A DNA stretch of 64,000 nucleotides from Aegilops tauschii subsp. strangulata (GCF_002575655.3 NC_053037.3:566596880-566660879), one strand, 5' to 3'. Shown: positions 32,085 to 43,939, numbered from the stretch's first letter. Program-made: numbers and translations. Notes: a model not told the origin generated them from the sequence alone.

Positions 32085-34157
32085 GTGTAGTCCTCAAGGT
32101 CATCTGCTCAGTTGATGATGGTAATGTAGTTGTCATGGCTGCCGGCGGCGGGGAAGAAGATCTGAGGCGGCGAAAGACAGTCTGGAGAGCGGATCCCTGC
32201 TGTGGTGAACCCTTCCGTCGTTGCAGCAGCTGAGCTGTGGTGGGACACAGCACCACAGGAGCAGGACAAACCACACAAGGTTTTCTTTGACACATATCTA
32301 TAACAGAAGTAATTGTGTAAGGGCTTGTTTGAATTTGAGGATTCTAGCAATGCAGGGATAGGAAATAGACAGGAATAGGATAGGAATGCACGTGCAAAAC
32401 AGAGAATTTAAAAACACAGGATTTCTGCCAATCTGGGTGTTTGGTTCACAAGAATAGGAAGATCACAGGATGCAAAGAAGCATGGTGAGATTAAGTCAAA
32501 CCACAAGAAGTGTACAACCTCTTTGGCGAAGCCATGTCGATCTCAGCATGATCGGGTTGGCCGGTGAGGATGCTCCGGCTGACTTGGCTGTCGGAGGAGG
32601 GGAAGAAGATCTTAGGCATCAGGAGATGGAGCCCAAGGTTCTGCTCCGCTGTGATGGAGGGTTTTGTCGTTGGAGCAGCTTCTGTGAGTTGTACGACGCC
32701 AAGGCTGAAGCTGGACAAGAGAGACAACGTTAACCTCAGTGGAATTCTAATAGTATCTCCAATAGATGAGGTAAAATACATAACCACAAAGTGCTAGATG
32801 TTTACATCAGCCACTCATCTCTGAACTTAACTGTCGAAACTGAATTTAACTGTCGAAACTGAACTTAACTATCGAAACTGAATTTTGCTGTCGAAACTGA
32901 ATTTTACTATCGAAACTGAATGCACTAGAGGTAAGGCTACACGTCAATCGACTGACTTTTTCATCTCTGGTCAGTCGATTTTGCAGCCGTTGGATACGAA
33001 ATCAAGGGCCTGTAGTTCATGTTCAACCTCCACCCCTGAGCCGCCAACCACCACCGGCCAACAGCCGCCCCCCGCCGCCCGCGGCCGGCGGTACGCCGCC
33101 CCGCCCGCCCCGAAAACACTCCCAACCGCCGGTCCGCCGCCGGCCCGGCCATCCCTCTAGGCCCCCCGTGCCGAGCTTTTTCTCCGGCGATCCCCACGCC
33201 ACTGCCCCACCACCGCCCCACCCTGAACCCGAAGATAGATAGTGGGGTACTTCTCCGGCGAGCCCCCCTCCCCGCTGCGGCTGGTTCTTCCTTAACTCCG
33301 GCGGGCCCCCCACCCCCTGAAAATCGACTGACCCAAAAGTCGATTCAGTCGACTGAAGTGTAGCTAAATCGGAGCAGCATCGCAAGCAAGAGCAAGAGCG
33401 AGAGCAGCAGCGCGAGCAAGAGCAAGAGCAGACTAGGCAGGGAACCGAGAGCAAGAGCAGAGCAGCAGCGCGAGCGAGAGCTAAAGCAGCAGCAGCTCCT
33501 ACTAATGTGGACGTCGCCGCCGAGGGAGCGACGCCGTAGAGGAAGTGGCCGGCGACGCCGCGGTGGATGGAGCCGCGCCGTGTCGGCTTGGGACCGAGCG
33601 CCGGCAGCACCGTGAGATCGAATCAAGAAGAAAATGCGGCGATTAGTGTACAACCTCTTTGGTGGCGCCGATTAGGCCGCAGCTTCATCCAAGGAAACGG
33701 TGATGCTGATGGTCTTCCAGTGGTGTAGGTGAAGACGGTGGTGTGGGAATGAAGGTGGCACGAAAGACAAGGAGAACGTCGGGGCAGCTTCTTGGAGGTA
33801 GAGGACGGGCTGGCTGAACCGGCAGGACGACCATATCGATGACGGATCCTCATCCGGTATGGTGGATGAGGGACGTTGAGGTGTTGCTGTGGACGACGTC
33901 GTCGGGGAAGAGGCTCCGGCTGGGTGGCGGACGGAGGAGGGTGTGGGGCTTCGCGGGTTTTCCCGGCCTCGGTGTATGAATGGGTGGGCGGATGGGATGG
34001 GAGTGGGGAACCATGGCTTAGGGACCCGCTTGTCCGAAATGTGGGGTAAGTTACGAAAGTACCCCCACCGATTTCAGGCGGTTCTTTTGGTTCAGGGGTA
34101 TCACGGGCATTTCGCGTGTCGGGATTTCACAGGAGGTGGGTGTTTTCGCGCGCGTTG
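32085..34157 (-). repeat. duplicated segment C, right copy
   Basis: It matches 28452-30534 in direct orientation. It is about 10 bp shorter, mostly because the GAGCAA repeat is shorter. The sequence beyond 34157 is not present after the left copy, so the right copy keeps the original flank. Confidence 0.9.
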
Positions 34158-34420
34158 AGATGGAGGGAGTTGTCGGAGCACGACGAGACAAACATATATC
34201 TTAAATATTTCGGGCTAACAAGGCGCGGGTTGAAATTTCTGGACAAGCCTAACGTGTACGGTACCAAATCAATTCACACTTCAAATGTCATTCAAAACTT
34301 TGAATTCATGTTATGTTCAATTAAAATATTTTGCTACGTGTATAATGCATGCAACCTAGTACTCAAATGAACGTTTTAGTGCATTCCAAACGTTTATACT
34401 AACGCTTCAATATGAACTAA

Positions 34421-34545
34421 ATTTGAATTCGTTTCTCTATTTGAATAAGATCTACAATAATGATTGTTGTGAAGTCAAAGCGTTTGAATTCGTTTCTCTG
34501 TTTTAATAAGATCTACAATTGTCATTATTGTCAAGTTAAACCATC
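34421..34545. repeat. 61-bp tandem duplication
   Basis: The unit tttgaattcgtttctct... aagatctacaat occurs twice, starting at 34422 and 34483, and is diverged. Confidence 0.75.
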
Positions 34546-34764
34546 GTTTGTGTATTATCTTCACAGCACACCACATGATTAGTCTCGAGTTACATATGAA
34601 CTATGTGTACTATATGAACTCGAACTCGATTTTTTGAATCCACATTATGTTGATTTCAAATCATAGTACATTTCAAGCTCTAGCTAGATCTTCACAAACT
34701 AAACCATGTCTCATATGTATAATGTGTTTATCAGATTATGTATGGTGCCCTGCCCCCTACGCCT

Positions 34765-35000
34765 ACAAGTATTTAGATGTGAGTTGCAAACACCACACAT
34801 TACCACAAATTCAAATAAAATGTGAGAATGTTCGATATATAGCATTGTTTAGATTGTTTGATATTTAGTTGTAAGCTGCAAACGCCACACATTATCACAA
34901 ATTCAAATAAAATGTGAGATTGTTCAATGTATAGTATGGTTTAGATTGTTCGACATTTAGCTGTGAGTTGCAAACGCCATGCATTATCACATTATGGTAT
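34765..35000. repeat. 92-bp tandem repeat, about 2.5 copies
   Basis: The phrase tgcaaac.ccacacatta recurs at 34785, 34877 and 34969, followed each time by cacaaattcaaataaaatgt or its start. Confidence 0.8.
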
Positions 35001-35805
35001 AACATGTGCAAAACCACAACACGCGTATCACTGCTATATTCATGCATGCATATGTTTAAAACACTATGATCTCCTATTCAAATATATGAATCCACTTTCA
35101 TATCAAATTATGATCTTTGTTAGTCTCTTATACCCACACAATCCTCTAACCTTTGTAGCTACCACTAACTTTCTCTCGTGCATGCACACGCCCTCCTCGC
35201 CCTCCCCCTCCCTCAGCATTCTATCCATCGCGCACATTCATTTTTCTTCTTCTTTAGGTCGTTCTCCCACAGTCTCCACAACTCCTTTCCGACACACACC
35301 GATCGATAAATCTCTCCAGCGATGTCTGCCTACAACATACACACGCACCTTCAATCTCTTCCTTTATGTGTCCTTACCTCGTGTCTCTCATACGGTCCCA
35401 CTCACGTGTAAACTCTCGCCCCTCTTTTCATCGATCTCACAACCGCACACTCCTCCCCCTATCTAACTAGTAGCTGGGCCTCTCGCACCACCTCCTAGCT
35501 CCATTCTCTCTGTCTATCTGTCTCGCCGGGCCTTATTTGCCTCCAACAAATGGACGTACATCGACCGATCTCCCGCTATACATATAGCTAGCTAGGTCCT
35601 TATAACTCGTTTTTCCCCACGCGTCGATCAATCTACCTCATTAGTTATGTCTCTCCCTTCCTCCGACAAACAACAATTGATCTATGGATCTAGTTAGTTT
35701 TGCTTACCAAACACATGGTTCCCCTTCATCATCCATGGATGTGTCCCGACAGATCAATCACGCACAGGCACACACAGAAGCACATCTCCACTCTTATTGA
35801 TAATA

Positions 35806-37336
35806 CTAGCACATATGCCCGTGCGTTGCAACGGGAGAGATATTTTTTTCTTTCTAAAAGTAACGGGAAAGATAATTGAGGTGTCATCAGAAAAAAGGGT
35901 CTTCACAATGGTAGGCGACAGAGCAAGGAGTTATGGTCTTCTCGCTAGACATGTTTGACACGGGAAATCTTGATATTGGTGGGGTTGGTCGGCGTGGTGG
36001 TGAGCACCCAACTCATGTTTTTTTTCCTCCGGGTCTGCCTCCATCTTCGGGTTGTGCCTACCTCCTGATTTGGTGGCTGCGCGGCGGCCTTCGGAACACG
36101 TTTGTTTCGACCACTCTTTCCTACGACGGCGTAACCAGGTGGATTATTAGTTGCAACGCATAAATCCTGTTTCCTTAGCATAATCTGGCATGAATGTCCC
36201 TTCTTTTTTAGGGTTTACTCTCTTTCATTATTTTAGAGCTCAAGTGCCCATAATTTTTCTCTAATTAAAGACAAACAACATATTCTCGTTTTATCAGCAT
36301 GTGCCCACAACTTCTTTCATTTATAGTCAACCAGCTCAGAAAAACCACGCATCGCTAACCAATGGCCAGCAAAAATATTTAAGAAAATACTATAGCGTCG
36401 GATTAGAAATATTTTTTATTTTTCTGAACATTCAAAAAAATATGAATTAGCGAATATTATTGGAAACGTGAACAAAATTTTAAACACCCAAGAATTTTCA
36501 GAAAATGTGACCAATTGTTCTTTGAATATTCCATATTTTTTGAAAAACATGAACAAAATTAGAAACATTAATTGTTTTTTAAATTCACAATAAAGATTTT
36601 TAAAACATGAATTTCTTTAAAAATATAAATAATTTTGTTTTTTACAGGGTAACATTCAAAACAATTTTAGAAAATGTCTTATTAGACTAAAATATTATTT
36701 TAGATTTGTGAACATGTCAATAAAACAGGAATATTTTAAAATATGGAACATTTCATAAAATGTAATTCTTATTAAAAAAATCTTGAATATGTTTTGAAAA
36801 ATATAAAAAATAGAAATGAGAAAATGTCGAAATAGGAATTTTTTAGAAGTTTCGAACATTTTTCAAATCAAGAAGAAAAAAAGTTGAATTCTGACCTTTT
36901 TTGAATATTTGAACAAAAATTGAAATTATGAATATTTTCTTAACTTACTACTTGACAGAAAAATAAAAATAAAGATGAAAAAAAGGAGAAGGAAATATAA
37001 AAGAAAAAGAGAAAGGAAAAAATAAAAATAAAAATAGAACATCGCAAAAGGAAAACGGGCGGGCCCAGTCTTAGGCGCCCTGTGGGCACCTTCACCTATT
37101 TATCACTTGACGCGACAAATAAGGTCTTCGCTACTGTGTGTGCAATAATAAGTAGGCTGGCTTAGTTGGGCTGGAGCGCGCGTGGACCTGTTACGAAATT
37201 CTGCTCAAACTTTTTTCTTTTGTAGCGGATAGACGCACAAAAGTTTAGTACCACCTTGGATAGAAAAAAAATATTTTTGATGGTGGACGGATGAAAAAAT
37301 TGGAGAAACACACCTTGCTTTATTAGTAGGTATAGA
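35806..37336 (-). mobile_element. probable non-autonomous Helitron
   Basis: On the minus strand the element begins TCTATACCTACTAATAAAG right after an A. It ends ..CCCGTTGCAACGCACGGG..CTAG right before a T. A 5' TC, a 3' hairpin (35818-35835) about ten bases before CTAG, and insertion between A and T are the Helitron signature. There is no target duplication and no terminal inverted repeat. The 1.5-kb interior is AT-rich with runs like gaaaatgtc and aaaatatttt, and has no Rep/helicase frame. An older transposon with unrelated ends is the alternative. Confidence 0.55.
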
Positions 37337-38307
37337 TTGCAGTTCCACCCTCAGTTTTTCTAGTAGGCCTCTTCCACGATCTTCAAGAAGCAACTCCATC
37401 ACCCATCCAGCACTCTACCCCTCTCGCTCCCTCTCTCTCTGTCCCATCCTATTTCCCGTCCTTCAGTTATGTATGGATGTCGACCGATGTCCCTCAAGAC
37501 ATAGCTGCGTCTCTCCTTCTCAACACATATACGAGTCGTTCTACCTCTATAGTTAGGCCTCTGCCTACCCCTCCCACCACCGCCTCGCATACACACACAC
37601 GCCGATACATCAAGCGCTCAAGTCATGTCTCCCTGCCACACACAAACTTGACCTAGGCTCTCTGACGTTCCGGTAGCTAGGCTAGTCGCCCTATATCTTT
37701 GACTTGCACACACACACAATTTTGATGGCTCTCTTCATCGATCTCGCACCCACCCACATGATCCTCTCTTCGACTCTATCGATATCTATGACCCCTCCCT
37801 CTCTTCTCGTGGATCGCCCGACCCTCTATATATGATATGGATAGGCCTCCATTTCACACACATTGCATGCAAAATTTTGTTCGAGATGTCATCGACACAT
37901 ATTCCCACAAATACATTCCCGAAATCAACCTCCCCCCCCAAAAAACAAAAAACGCTCACGAATGCACAAGCCATATGTCTAGGTTTGTATCTCTCACGCA
38001 CACCCACGTAGGTGGGGGACGTGCACGAAGAGAAGATGTGCACGCACGGCGCATGTACTCCCGTCTCTTTCCCAACCACACCCGCGCAGGTACACGGTAG
38101 AGCTCATTTCTATACGAAAAGGCAGCCCACGTGGTAACTTGACACGTGTACTGGTTATCCACTAGATGGAGGGAGGATCTTCTACCACGGGTGAACAAAC
38201 AAATTGCGACTTGACGCGTTATGCTAAAAAAGAGGAAAATCATGTGGGGCCTACCTTAGAGGCAAGGCTCTATACACTAGAGTACTTTTTATGTGTCCCG
38301 TCAACTC
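37337..38307. other. pyrimidine-rich sequence with short CA repeats, no gene seen
   Basis: This probably continues the pyrimidine-rich tract left of the Helitron (35460-35805). It contains acacacac runs near 37598 and 37711. The open frames are short and without recognisable similarity. Confidence 0.45.
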
Positions 38308-38458
38308 GCAGAACGAGGAGAAGCTTGCTTAGTACGCCGTCTCCCCCGCCCACGGGCGCGGTGGCTCACAGGATGAGGTGAAGCTTGCTTACTACGCCTT
38401 ACGCCCGCTCCCTCGCCCACGCGCGCGGTGGATCGCAGGATGAGGAGAAAATTTTACT
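38308..38458. repeat. GC-rich tandem repeat, about 3 copies
   Basis: Units of the type gcaggatgaggagaagcttg..acgcc..cccacgcgcgcggtgg follow each other. A further copy lies at 39663-39735, so this unit plus the MITE to its right was duplicated locally. Confidence 0.7.
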
Positions 38459-38655
38459 AGTACTCCCTCCGTTTACTCCTCGTCCCTACTACCTTGGTTA
38501 GAGAGATTATCATATTGTTTGAAATATATGTCCTTTAGTAGATTTCAATATGAACTACTAGTACATACTCCAAACACTGATGTATATAGACGTATTTTAG
38601 AGTGTAGATTCACTCATTTTCTCCGTATGTAGTCCATATTGAAACGGACGTAATA
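38459..38655. mobile_element. Stowaway-related MITE fragment
   Basis: It begins actccctccgtttactcctc and includes gatgtatatagacgtatttt and gtgtagattcactcatttt, which are Stowaway (Athos/Thalos) sequence. The right end lacks a clean inverted terminus. A related copy lies at 39734-39905. Confidence 0.6.
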
Positions 38656-38869
38656 GTACGCACTCTCCCTCGCCCCTCGACCCTCGCCACGTGGTGGACG
38701 TGCAGCAATTCATTCGATCTCATATAGCCAGAACGATATATACTGCAGTACCATTATTGATCGACTTCCCGAAGAGGCGAAGAGCCAATCGCAAGGATAA
38801 TAGTTTGGAGATGCCAAGCGCAAGGTTTATAGGAGAACGAGTAGTAGGTGCCGCGTCATTTATAAATAA

Positions 38870-39261
38870 AGTTTTTTTTCTTCAGTGGCACGTACGCAAT
38901 ATAAATAGGTTCATATGGAGAGAAAAGGAAACCGCTCCACTATATACATAGGCAGGACGAGCCATACGGTTGCTTGCTGGGGTTGCTCTCTCCAGTTTTC
39001 ACACTCTCTCGCACAAAACCACTGTGGCCACATCACTAACATCCCGGCGGATCACGTCCGCCGGGGGAAGGGGTGGATGCTTAGTGTAGATGCGGTCGCC
39101 GTCGCCGACGTCGAAAACCCACTATCGGCATGTCCCGATCAGGGGTCCCCGCCATTCTCTCTCACAAAGCCGATGAGGTTGCCTTCGTCCATTGCCGCGA
39201 CGTGGGTAGTTGCCTGCTCCCGCCGCCCTCCTCTAGGTTGAGCTACGTCCCGACATCCCTC
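38870..39261 (+). pseudogene. promoter and first-exon-like segment 1
   Basis: A TATA-like box (ctatatacata, 38939-38949) is followed about 35 bp later by a pyrimidine-rich leader. A GC-rich exon-like stretch then ends at the donor ctcag|gtacaa (39262). Its leader resembles that at 41930-41995 (gtccgccggg, gtcgccgtcg). The product cannot be named, and frames in it are short. It may be the 5' end of the decayed gene whose exons reappear at 39456 and right of CACTA2. Confidence 0.4.
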
Positions 39262-39455
39262 AGGTACAACTCCCTTTACATCCGGCTTGCACCACTGCTC
39301 CAGCTGGCCACATCACTCCATGTGGATATTTCTCTACTTCTTTGCCCCGCACATACCTCTACTGGCTTCTACGTACTGTATTTGTGGTGAGTTTATGTCT
39401 CATCAACTAGTCCCAGTAATTATTCTAATCACGCTTCTTCAATTTCTTTGCCACA

Positions 39456-39640
39456 GGGATGCTCATCTCGATTTTGGTGAAACTGCACAAAATGATCCAA
39501 TGGTCGAAGGGTTGCAAACTTCATTTCTTACGAAGCGCCGACGTTGCCAGCAAATTAAAGCCTGGTTAGGGTTTACGGTTCAAGGGCTAGGGACTGCATG
39601 GATCGTTTTTTTCTTTAGCTGTCTCTGTTTCAATGGCTAG
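39456..39640 (+). pseudogene. exon-like module with GATTTTGGTGAAACTGCACA
   Basis: After the acceptor tttgccacag (39446-39455) the exon begins ggatgctcatctcgattttg and includes gaaactgcacaaaatgatcc. Related modules occur at 54810, 55000, 55440, 56140 and 56280. This places the same gene family on both sides of CACTA2. It is low-confidence coding sequence. Confidence 0.4.
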
Positions 39641-39733
39641 GGACTGCATGAGTAGTAGTAGTATTGTACGCCTTCCGCCCGCTCCATCGCCCACGCGCGC
39701 GGTGGCTCGCAGGACGAGGAGAAAATTTTACTA

Positions 39734-39905
39734 CTCCCTCCGTTTACTCCTCGTCCCTACTACCTTGGTTAGAGAGATTATCAAATTGTTTGGAATATAT
39801 ATGTCCTTTGTAGATTTTAATATGAACTACTAGTACATACTCCAAACACTGATGTATATAGACGTATTTTAGAGTGTAGATTCACTCATTTTGCTCCGTA
39901 TTTGC
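39734..39905. mobile_element. second copy of the Stowaway-related fragment
   Basis: Nearly the same as 38459-38630, including the preceding GC-rich unit. The pair arose by local duplication and not by two insertions, because the flank is shared. Confidence 0.65.
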
Positions 39906-40073
39906 TATGATCTCTCAATCATTGAGATGCAATAGCATGCATGTTAGTCTCCTTTGTATTTGATGAAATGTTGGAACGGGCAACCTTGGACGCAAGATAC
40001 ATGTAACAGAAGCTGGAAGATTCATAACATTGTACTATCTCGCTGATAAATTACAATACGTACTATACAAGTA

Positions 40074-40232
40074 CTTCCTCCGTTCCTAAATATAAGTCTT
40101 TGTAGAGATTTCACCATGAACCACATACAGTTGTATATTGATGCATTCTAAGTGTAGATTCATTCATTTAGTTCCGTATGTAGTCCACCTAGTGGAATCT
40201 CTACAAAGACTTATATTTAGGAACGGAGGGAG
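40074..40232. mobile_element. Stowaway MITE, complete, 159 bp
   Basis: The left end cttcctccgttcctaaatat and the right end atatttaggaacggagggag are inverted repeats of each other, and TA flanks both sides (40072-40073 and 40233-40234). This is the Stowaway (Tc1/Mariner-derived) pattern of the Athos/Thalos type. It has no coding capacity. Confidence 0.93.
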
Positions 40233-41720
40233 TACTATGTAAAGAGTTAGGTGTCGCACGGTGTCCAGAAAATATGGTGATAGTGCGAGCTGGGCCATGT
40301 AATCACTGAGCCTGCGTGTTTTCACTGCTCTTGCACTCCTCCGCCGCACGAATAGAGAAAATTGTAATCTACTAGTACCTCCTTTCGCCGAAAGCATGGG
40401 ACATCCAGCAGTCCTACCACCTCAGTAATAATGACCAATGAGCCGTCAAATCACATAGACCCAGCAGTAAGTTGGACGGACGAAGCAACCATCACTCTTG
40501 AATCCGCTTCTCCCTTCAACGCAGGCGCCAGTGAGAGGTCGCGTCCGCTCTGCCCGGGCATGAATGCGGCATCGATTCATTGGAGCAGCGCTGATCGTTT
40601 CGGGCGGGAAGCGCGCGCGGGCGATGGAGGGGCTTTGGGTGGGCCAGGCTGGTCAGGAGTGGGTGTGGCAGTTGTCCACCTGTCCCTACCGGAAGCGCAG
40701 AAACGAGAGGATGCACCGACTCTCGCGGCTAAAATTGTACACTACACACCATCTCTCTGTAGGAGTAGGTCGATCTGTCGCTCTCTCTAACACACACATG
40801 CTGTTAAACACACACACGCACACGCACACGCACACACAGGTTCATAGAATAGGAAAATCGTGCGAGTGCGAAGCCACAGGAAGTGAGATACAAATGGAGT
40901 ACTTACAAGAAGAGAAGAGGCATGTCTTAGTTGTTTGGATTAATTGTTGTGTTTAGAGACAGAAATCAGGGCTTTGATTGGAGGAATGACTGGTCAAGTT
41001 TCTCCTTCTCCTCCAATCTGCTTGCACCTTGGTCCCGCTGCACCTTCTAAGATGACTTATTACACCTAGACGGAGGGAGTCGTGCGAGATACGGTGGCAC
41101 ACTGACTTAGGTCGAATACAAGTGCCCAAAATTGTGTGCATGTTATAATAAGGATTCACTTAAAATAGTACGTGAGCGAACAGAGGGATCAATTGGGCAG
41201 TGTTCCCGAGCAGTAGCGAGATGTGTGAGGTAAGATACACCGCTGGCCCTTTTAATTTTTCTTATTAAATTGTTTGTTTCACCCTCTGACTGTTGGGACC
41301 CAACGTACTACGTGGAGAGAGGTAAGGTGACTAAGGCTGCATTATTTCTGCACCACTGTGGATAGTCTTACCACCAAAGCCACATGGCACGATTATGATT
41401 TAAATCCCAATGACTCCCACACACACAAAAAAACACGGCATGCTTGTCACACGAATGCAGGAATGTATGAAAGGTTATTTTCCTCTCATTGAACATAACG
41501 GGAGGGTTGTGTAGCTGGTTAGCCTGTTTGCTCATCAAACTTGAGGTCTCGGTTTTGATAACTACACTTGAGCATAATTCGTGTCAGGAGGATTCTTTCA
41601 CTGGTCAAAATGGATGGATACGGAGCTATACGATCTCGTAGTGACCGTATAATCACCTCATCACGTATAAGCTACAGCCTCGGCGCTTGTTTTCTAGGGT
41701 TTGAACTCTTCACACTCTCT
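40233..41720. other. low-copy sequence, no gene recognised
   Basis: Contains a CA/CACG microsatellite (40791-40843) and a MITE-like scrap (acggagggag, 41072-41081). Open frames are short and unsupported. Confidence 0.4.
40791..40843. repeat. CA-type microsatellite
   Basis: An acacacacgcacacgcacac run interrupted by tgctgttaaa. Confidence 0.85.
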
Positions 41721-41721
41721 C

Positions 41722-42106
41722 CAGTATATATATACACGTTGGAGCCTCAGCGCTTGTAGTTGCTCTCTTCACACTCTCTCACCCTCTCCAGATCTAAACA
41801 AGACTTCTTTGGCCTCTCTCTCTCCCCTCACTGCTGGTCTGCTTGTAGTTGCTCTCTTCACACTCTCTCACCCTCTCCAGATCTAAACAAGACTTCACTG
41901 GCCTCTCTCTCTCCCCTCACTGCTGGTCAAAGAGCCGGCAGGATCCGTCCGCCGGGAAGGGAAGGAGGCTTAACGCTGTCGCCGTCGGTGAGGGATGGAA
42001 TCCACTACCGGCGCAGGAGGGCCTCCGACCCCTTCTTCGCCGCCGTACATAGTGTGGGTCGAACGGCCTCCGGTCGCCCACCGAACCACACCCCAAGAAC
42101 CTTAAG
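41722..42106 (+). pseudogene. promoter and first-exon-like segment 2
   Basis: A TATA box (agtatatatataca, 41723-41736) is followed by a pyrimidine-rich leader duplicated in tandem (89-bp period, copies at 41752 and 41841). A GC-rich exon-like part then ends at the donor ccttaag|gtataa (about 42107). The leader shares words with segment 1. The two segments may be the 5' ends of tandem gene copies. No product is assigned. Confidence 0.4.
41752..41930. repeat. 89-bp tandem duplication in a leader
   Basis: Two nearly identical copies of gcttgtagttgctctcttca ... cactgctggtc, differing by a few bases (cttctttggcc against cttcactggcc). Confidence 0.9.
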
Positions 42107-42164
42107 GTATAATTTACTTATTCCACATGCATTACTCTAGCTGCATGTGGGCTTTTTCCGCTTT

Positions 42165-42400
42165 TGCACTCGAATCTAGGTGTTGGATCAAGCAGGCAAG
42201 TAGTGGGAAAGTTGTATACCATGAATCTAGGACGTGGTTCAAAAAGGAAAGGAAGCGGAAAGTAGTGGGGAAAGTTGTATCGCATGAATCTAAGACGTGG
42301 TTCAAAGAGAATAGGAATGGGGGAGAGTAGTGGGGAAAGTTGTATAGCATAAATCTAGGACGTGGTTCACAGAGGAAAGGAAGTGGGGAAAGTACTAGTA
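42165..42400. repeat. about 64-bp tandem repeat, 3-4 copies
   Basis: The phrase gaatctaggacgtggttca recurs near 42223, 42286 and 42350, with aaagttgtat before each. Copies vary by small indels. Confidence 0.8.
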
Positions 42401-42639
42401 CAGACTGGCTATCCAGCACCTTCCTTGGTCGAAAAGGGAAAACAATGACAAACGCAATACGCACATCTGTAACAAACTGATCTTTTGTTTTGGGGGACAA
42501 GGCTGTAGAGTTTGAGCAGGACTAGATTTGCTGCGCTCACATAGGGAAAGGTGTCTAAAGATAACAAAACGGGGACCAACACAAATATGTTCCTTGTTGT
42601 CTGTTCTTTGTTGCAACAGACTGTGCATCACCCCAGTAC

Positions 42640-42903
42640 CACTAGTAGAAAAAGGGTCAAATGTCAAGCACATTAGTGTCGATTTGCTTTTGAGCCGGCA
42701 CTAATGTGTGCATTAGTGCCGGTTCCAACGGCTAGCCAGCCGCTTTCATTAGTACCGGTTCGTGGCCGACCTTTAGCACCGGTTCGTGCCACGGACCGGT
42801 ACTAAAGTGAGTGGTGGCAGGATGTTGTCAGTCCGGGGCCCCTCCAGCACCTTTAGTACCGTTTCATGGCACGAACCGGTGCTAAAGGTCGTCCTACATA
42901 AAC
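42640..42903 (+). promoter_or_regulatory. CACTA2 left terminus, subterminal repeats and terminal promoter
   Basis: Palindromic units (ttagtaccggttcgtgg / ccacggaccggtactaaag) occur six to seven times. The last unit is followed at once by ggtcgtcctacataaac (TATA-like at 42895-42903) and a pyrimidine-rich leader. The same arrangement recurs inside the element at 48075-48246. Confidence 0.75.
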
Positions 42904-43033
42904 CCTTCATCCATCCGAGCTTGCTTTGTTCTTCCCCTTTCCCCTCTCCTCTCTGTTCTTCCCCTCTTCCTCTCGAGCTCATCACACATTTTTCCCAAAC
43001 TTTGTCAAGATTTGAAGGCCCCCATCCATTCAA

Positions 43034-43889
43034 ATGATCACAAAGGTTAGCAACTTTGTCCTTTCATCTCTCATTGCTAGATTAGCTCTTGAAATGCTTT
43101 GTATAGTGATTAATTTATGAGTTTAGTAATTTGGTAGAAAATATATGTGCTAGTATTTGATTTATATGCAATTTGTGGTCAAAACTAACACTTAGTTTGC
43201 ATATGTAGGTGTGGTTTACTTAGTGCCTTCTAAATCTCCGTCGTAACCACAGTCGATCGCCCGCACCGTTCCGTCGCCGGCACCACCTTGTGGTGAGCCT
43301 CTTGTTCATGAATGTTTTACATTACCAAATTGATGTTTGTGTGATTTGGATATATAGTTACTCGTATAATTATCTTACCCGTACGTTGTTTGTTATACAT
43401 AGTGCCATGGTTTTGATATCCGTCCCCGTCGGCCCTCGTCCTTGTTATGATTCGGATGTCGTATATTCTCTTTTAAAACTAGTTGTTGCATTTCGTGTTT
43501 ATGACAAATTATGCCCATCAAGTTGACATACATATTTTTGTCTAGGAGGTTTGTGAACCGGAAATTCCAACAGACCCTATTGTCGAGAGGTTAAATTTAG
43601 TTGAAAGAGAAAACGAGTATTTGAAAGAAAATTGAAAAGAATTGAGGGGGAGAAGATGGAATTGGAGTTGCATGTTGCTGATGTCGTCGATGATCACAAG
43701 ATCAAGATGGAGAAAATGCGCTTGAAGATTAGAAAGATTAGAAAATATGCCATTGATAGTGAGGCTTGGTATCATTATGCTGTTGGATCAATTGTTACCT
43801 TAATTGCGATCCTGATCGCATTTGTTGTTGCATTTAAATTCTTTAGTTCGAGAGTTATTTGTTTGTTGCATTTAAGTCTTGTATGAACT
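43034..43889 (+). pseudogene. CACTA2 small gene: coiled coil plus C-terminal membrane helix
   Basis: The last exon (after the acceptor ttgtctag near 43545) reads PEIPTDPIVERLNLVERENE, then a heptad-rich helix (MELELHVADVVDDHKIKMEK) and a basic segment (RLKIRKIRKYAID). It ends in a hydrophobic helix (VGSIVTLIAILIAFVVAFKF), as in a tail-anchored protein. One base seems missing in the A-run near 43627, which puts an in-frame TGA after the first part. Earlier exons are uncertain: a possible ATG at 43034 sits before a GT donor, and another exon-like piece covers 43209-43292. No known domain is recognised. It precedes TNP2 and probably shares the terminal promoter. Confidence 0.5.
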
Positions 43890-43939
43890 TTATGTATGAA
43901 CTTGTATTAATTTGGTCTATTCGGTGTTGTGTAATGAAG

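Larger units (their letters stand above)
34158..35805. other. AT-rich, then pyrimidine-rich sequence without genes
   Basis: Contains a 61-bp two-copy tandem repeat (about 34421-34545) and a 92-bp tandem repeat (about 34765-35000). From 35180 it is C/T-rich with cacacg and tctctc stretches. No supported coding frame was found. Part of it may be the remainder of CACTA3 or older repeats. Confidence 0.5.
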
